21,433 nucleotides of DNA. It comes from Bimuria novae-zelandiae CBS 107.79. Lineage: Eukaryota; Ascomycota; Dothideomycetes; Pleosporales; Didymosphaeriaceae. The translations under genes were made by a program, and so were the position numbers. This document shows positions 17,691-21,433 of the stretch, in pieces (within the stretch, counting starts at the first letter, position 1; each line of letters begins with the position of its first letter). The notes beneath the pieces were generated by a model that did not search any database, was not told the origin of the DNA, and saw nothing but the letters and a program-made list of their open reading frames with translations. The stretch is from contig ML976839.1 in the NCBI GenBank assembly GCA_010015655.1, positions 1-21,433 on the forward strand, given 5' to 3'.

Positions 17691-18604
17691 TTATACAAAC
17701 TTCGAGTCAAGGCTGGGGTTCACCAGCTGCGCCATTGCGGCATTGTCGATTCTGCGGTCTTGTACCTTCCTCATCAGGTCTTCCCAATCTATGCAAACAT
17801 GCTCCGGGGAGTCCAACTTCAGCATTGGCTCCGAGCGATTTGCCACCCAATTGAACGTCATGATTGAAGTATCAGCGCGGCACATGAGCGCTTGTCGTAT
17901 CAAATCCAGGCAATGGTCTGAAGATCCTGTTAGAGTGTCCAAAGGATGCGGTCGTTGTCCATGCAGCCGGAGATAAACTTGCCTATGTGTAGCAGCCAAT
18001 GCGGTTCCTCATCAAGTCCGACATCTGGATGGTAGTGCTGGCGGTAGATCCATTGGCGCAAGTATTTCTGCAAGAGCATTATCAGTCTAAGCAAAAAACT
18101 TTCATGGAATGCTGAGAAAGTCACAAACCACGCAATGCAGCTGGTGGCTGACATCCATCCACGCAAGGAAGCCATTGCCATCGGCTAGCGGAACGGATGT
18201 TTGATTAGTGGATTGCATTTCTCCGTGGGAAACGCGAATATTGATATGATGAAGAAGCTTCTTCCATGCTTCGTCAACCCTTTCGCTTGGCGGGCCAGCG
18301 TATGGGCTGTCTTCGGTCATCATGAAGCGTTGCGGACGAACCGCAAGACGTTGGCCCGTGAAACCTAGGAACAACAGTAAGTACTTGCTTTAGTTCGGAA
18401 TCATGTGCATTATTTACTCAATGTATTTATGGTATCCTGTCCATAGATTCTAGCAAGAAAGAGAATAGTGACACCGGTATTGACCAGGAACAGAACGATG
18501 TGAAACAAGAAAGCCCATCGATGGCGTCGGCTTCTGAACGCCAGCTCTCCAGCTTTGCGATCGGGTAGGAGGCATTCGCTCTGTTGTCTCGTATGATGAT
18601 CCAT
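17691..18604 (-). CDS. UstYa/DUF3328-family oxidase (copy 2), four exons
   Basis: Exons 18418-18604, 18129-18364, 17983-18067 and 17691-17917 give 244 residues. Introns are 53 bp (GTAAAT...CCTAG), 61 bp (GTTTGT...TGCAG, branch CTGAT) and 65 bp. The third begins GCAAGT rather than GT and ends TTCAG with branch CTAAC: a GC-AG intron. That splice is supported because it alone rebuilds the second metal-binding motif, HIDHC (residues 168-172), across the junction. The first motif is HQLHC (136-140, in DVSHQLHC). A membrane segment lies at about 30-52 (WAFLFHIVLFLVNTGVTILF). After HIDHC come LDLIRQALMCRADTS and the late HVCIDWEDL block, so the protein is complete. It probably cross-links the peptide core in the secretory pathway. 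It diverges from the plus-strand copy 3 across a 291-bp shared promoter region. Confidence 0.87.
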
Positions 18605-18895
18605 GGAGAGCTTTTTTGTAGGCCTGAGCGTGATGTGGTTCTCAAAAGCCGTGGTTTCAAAGGCGATCCGAGTGGGCTTCAGAAGGGATGCATGTTCTGA
18701 GCAAAATGGGCAAGGACCACATTTGAGCCCTTAGCCCTCCCATTTGTCTTTGTAATCCCAACAGCGGGCGTGCGTCTGCACATCACCGTCTCACTCCTAT
18801 CTCTCCTGCGATATTTACAATCGCATCATATCCTGAAGTTTCTACATTTAACTCTCCGAGAAAACACTAGATGAACTTTTTCTTCACCAGACGAA
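18605..18895. promoter_or_regulatory. Divergent promoter region between UstYa copies 2 and 3
   Basis: 291 bp separate two genes read away from each other, so both promoters must lie here. An inverted repeat TGCGAT-7 bp-ATCGCA sits at 18807-18825, about 70 bp before the copy 3 start and 203 bp before that of copy 2. Its symmetry would suit a dimeric regulator, but I did not find the same repeat upstream of the other cluster genes. No clear Zn2Cys6-type CGG/CCG pair was seen. Confidence 0.45.
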
Positions 18896-19679
18896 ATGAA
18901 CTTCCTCGCGCTTCTCGGAGTTAGGCCAAGCGGTTATAATCCATTGCAAAGCAACTATATGATTGACGACGAAATGGCTACCAAAAATAAGACACAAACT
19001 CCGTCCTCGCTCTTGAAATGGATGCTAAAAATATTGTCCTTGCTTGCTCTTGTCTTCCTCAGTTTCTTTGCGGGAATGAACTCGGCACCACCTTACCAAA
19101 GAAACAATCTCGGACGTAGGCTCTGACACTTCGTCAAAGTTGAAGCTGTGGAACTAATATGCCACAGTACACGCAAGAAATCAATTGTTCAAATAAAACG
19201 GGACGTTCGGAAAGCCTCCTACAAACGAGACTGATGCGGCCTGGGAGTCACTCTTTCCCAAACACGGCGGCTTCTTCGTGCATCCGCAGCTCGCACCAGA
19301 TCGGTCCGCGTTCTCTGTCTTTCACCAGCTTCATTGCCTAGACGAAATGCGGCACGGCTTCTATGTGTTGCATGACCAAGTCATTGCATACGCAAAAAAC
19401 TCTGGTCTACAGCGGGAAGCGAGGGATCAAAAGCCTGAGCCACCAGAGCATTCCCTCGGCCATATCCGTCACTGCATCGACCTGTTACGGCAAAGTCTTA
19501 TGTGCAACGCAGATCTCACAGTTGAGACAAAGGATACAGAGCTCGGGGGCGTGACCGGTTTTGGTACTGAACACCGATGCGTCGATTGGCAGGGACTTCT
19601 GGAGTGGATTCAGCCTTGGGAGGCTACGGATGCCCCACCTTTACCTGCAGTCAGCCACCATAGTCGCGGACCTGCCTGA
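18896..19679 (+). CDS. UstYa/DUF3328-family oxidase (copy 3), reading frame interrupted
   Basis: Exon 1 (18896-19115) encodes a cytosolic N-terminus and a membrane segment at about residues 43-60 (MLKILSLLALVFLSFFAG). A 52-bp intron (GTAGGC...CCACAG, branch ACTAAT) leads to exon 2 (19168-19679). This has HQLHC (residues 126-130, in FSVFHQLHC), HIRHC (172-176), then IDLLRQSLMCNADLT and a late RCVDWQGL block, all normal for the family. In this model the frame meets a TAA at 19194-19196 (codon 83), shortly before the conserved TNETDAAWESLFP block. No alternative splice I tried avoids it. Either the gene is a recent pseudogene, the assembly has a base error near the AAATAAAACGGG run, or the exon 1/2 structure differs from mine. 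The rest is well conserved, which argues for recent loss or an error. It lies 78 bp before the methyltransferase, same strand. Confidence 0.72.
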
Positions 19680-19757
19680 ATGATCATGTTACTGTATGAA
19701 CAGGAGCCAAAGCGTATCTGGCGTTCGCTCAAATGTTGACTTGCTGCACAAGATGCG
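19680..19757 (+). promoter_or_regulatory. Short intergenic region before the O-methyltransferase
   Basis: Only 78 bp separate the stop of UstYa copy 3 from the methyltransferase start, so the methyltransferase promoter must lie here or within copy 3. No clear TATA or CCAAT element is visible. An ATG five bases upstream (19753) is out of frame and closes quickly. Confidence 0.35.
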
Positions 19758-21313
19758 ATGGATCTATCATCTTACTTGTTTTCATCTTTTATGGAAATGG
19801 ACCCAAAATTTCGCGCGAATCTTGATGGAACTCCTTCAGAGACCGAAAGGCTGGCCCAAGAGATAGCTTGCAAGACACAACATTTTGTTACTATTCTGCG
19901 CGAGAATAACTGTCCTCTACCTTCCCACGATGCATCATCACTGAGGATGGACAGCTTACCGCTGGAGGGATGGAAACTACAGAATGAATTGATGGAACTA
20001 ATAACGGAGCTACAAGCACTTGTACAAGGACCGAGAATGCACGTCCATAATCAGATTTTGGCCGTGAGTGTTCCGTATGGTTTACCATGGGCGTCCTGAC
20101 AGAAGGTGCAGCATGTCAATTTGATCAACTTACACGCGCTTTACAAACTGAAGCTTCCTGATATGTTACCGGAGAGTGGAAGCCTCAGCTACACGGAAAT
20201 TGCCCAGAGAACTGGCGTTGGTGAAGATGCCATCCGGCGGATTGCGCGATACGCCATTACGAAGCACATCTTCCGAGAGACTACTGGCGAGCGCCTAGCT
20301 CATTCAGCGACATCCAGAATGCTCTCTGAATCACCTATGATGATGGAGTGGATCGGGATGGTCTGCGAAGAGATGTGGCCAGCTGCAACACAGGTCCAAT
20401 GAATCCCCTGTCTTACCTTCGCTGTGTCGCAGTACTGACATGCTGTAGGCGGTCAACGCGTTGCTCAAGTGGCCCGATTCGCAAGAGCCACAGCACTCGG
20501 TAATTTTCTGAGCACTCGACACTTATCACAGCAGCTCACGCATTTCTAGGGGTACGCGCTAGCGCACGACCTGAAAACTCATGTATTTGATATGCTGTTG
20601 GACCAGCCGGAGCGAGCTTTGAGATTCGCCAATGCTATGGTGTATTTCAACTCAAACAAAGACCTAGCCCCACATCACTTGTGCGAGGCTTTCGACTGGA
20701 CCGATGTGCGGCAGTTTGTCGACATTGGCGGCTCAACATGTTCAACAGCTGTAGCCCTCGCCACTCGCTTGCGGGAATTAACAATGGTCGTACAGGACCA
20801 CCCAGTCCTAGAAAAGCAGGCGCAGGATGCGATACCTGTAGAGCTAAAGCAGAGGGTGTCGTTCATGGCGCACGACTTTTTCAAGGATCAGCCAGTGCAT
20901 GGTGCCGATGTATATCATTTTCGCTGGATCTTCCATGACTGGCCGGATAAGTACTGCACCAGGCTTCTACAGGCCTTGATACCTGCATTGAAGTCTGGCG
21001 CAAGGATTATTGTCTCGGACTTCGTTGTGCCTGCTTCGGGCGAAACATCCTGGTATCGGGAAGGGATCACGAGGTGCGTATAACCCGGGGCCTTCATTGG
21101 GAACCATAGAATCGGACTCACTGACCGAACCACTAATATCCCGATAGAGGATTTGACCTCGCAATGATGGAGCTTTTCAACGCAAAGGAGAGAGAGCAGA
21201 CAGACTGGGATAAACTTTTCAGGGAAGCTGACCCACGCTTTCGGTTTGATGGGGTCAGGACAGTGGCTGGCGCAGACCTCGCCTTCATTTCAGCGGTTTG
21301 GGAACAATATTGA
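19758..21313 (+). CDS. SAM-dependent O-methyltransferase, COMT type
   Basis: Five exons (19758-20063, 20112-20393, 20449-20499, 20550-21073, 21148-21313) give 442 residues, a usual length for fungal COMT-type enzymes. Introns are 48, 55, 50 and 74 bp, all GT-AG and in frame. The N-terminal half holds the winged-helix dimerisation region (residues about 100-165, INLHALYKLKLPDML...SYTEIAQRTGVGEDAIRR). The SAM-binding motif I is VDIGGSTCSTA (270-280), lacking the usual third glycine. The catalytic-base block is FRWIFHDWPDKYC (338-350), with His342 the likely base. GARIIVSDFVVP follows. Such enzymes methylate hydroxyls of small molecules; next to a tyrosine-containing RiPP precursor, a phenol or oxidised side chain is a plausible target, by inference. 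A polyketide or other substrate cannot be ruled out. The gene looks intact. Confidence 0.9.
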
Positions 21314-21433
21314 TTGTGCAGCTGCGATAGTGCCTGTCAGCACCTGGACTATTTGCCCATCGAATCGCAGGGTTTTCTTTTTGCGCTGACCGGCCCGTGC
21401 CGCAAGGCTGCACTAGGCGGTGCGTGACCTCCG
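21314..21433. other. 3' flank of the methyltransferase at the window edge
   Basis: 120 bp of normal-composition sequence after the methyltransferase stop, presumably its 3' UTR. Nothing else is visible, and the cluster may continue beyond the window. Confidence 0.5.

Overview
This window is the left end of a chromosome of a filamentous ascomycete (Pezizomycotina). Evidence: it opens with a CCCTAA telomere array. The repeats next to it carry the signature of repeat-induced point mutation (RIP): CA/TG dinucleotides largely replaced by TA, and coding remnants full of TAG/TAA stops. The genes further in have short introns of about 46-74 bp with fungal branch points, and they encode DUF3328/UstYa-family proteins known only from fungi. 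The species cannot be named from the sequence alone.

Layout. Positions 1-110 are telomere. About 330-7300 holds a RIP-inactivated Ty3/Gypsy chromovirus read on the minus strand (gag, protease, reverse transcriptase, RNase H, integrase, chromodomain). It is split by a 996-bp hAT-type DNA transposon (6051-7046) with 16-bp terminal inverted repeats and a perfect 8-bp target duplication; the hAT itself is not RIP-mutated. About 7900-11690 is a RIP-dead telomere-linked RecQ-type helicase gene (minus). About 11790-14240 is a second, diverged copy of the same family that keeps the N-terminal part but not the helicase part. From roughly 15.0 kb the sequence becomes ordinary gene-coding DNA.

Positions 15191-21313 look like one edge of a small biosynthetic gene cluster for a fungal ribosomally made peptide of the dikaritin (ustiloxin/phomopsin/asperipin-like) type. 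It contains a spliced 86-residue secreted precursor with three identical VIYPDY core segments in 22-residue repeats, two of them followed by an Arg-Arg Kex2-type site (minus, 15191-15498). It also has three UstYa/DUF3328 oxidase genes, each with two HxxHC motifs (minus 16131-17106, minus 17691-18604, plus 18896-19679), and a COMT-type SAM-dependent O-methyltransferase (plus 19758-21313). The working hypothesis is that the precursor enters the secretory pathway and is cut by Kex2-like protease. Its tyrosines would then be cross-linked by the UstYa proteins, and the product O-methylated. The third UstYa gene has an in-frame TAA in the best splice model and may be dead or mis-sequenced. No tyrosinase, transporter, peptidase or regulator lies in the window; if they exist they lie beyond 21433.

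All exon boundaries were worked out by eye from frame, splice consensus and family motifs. Boundaries of the RIP-degraded elements are approximate.
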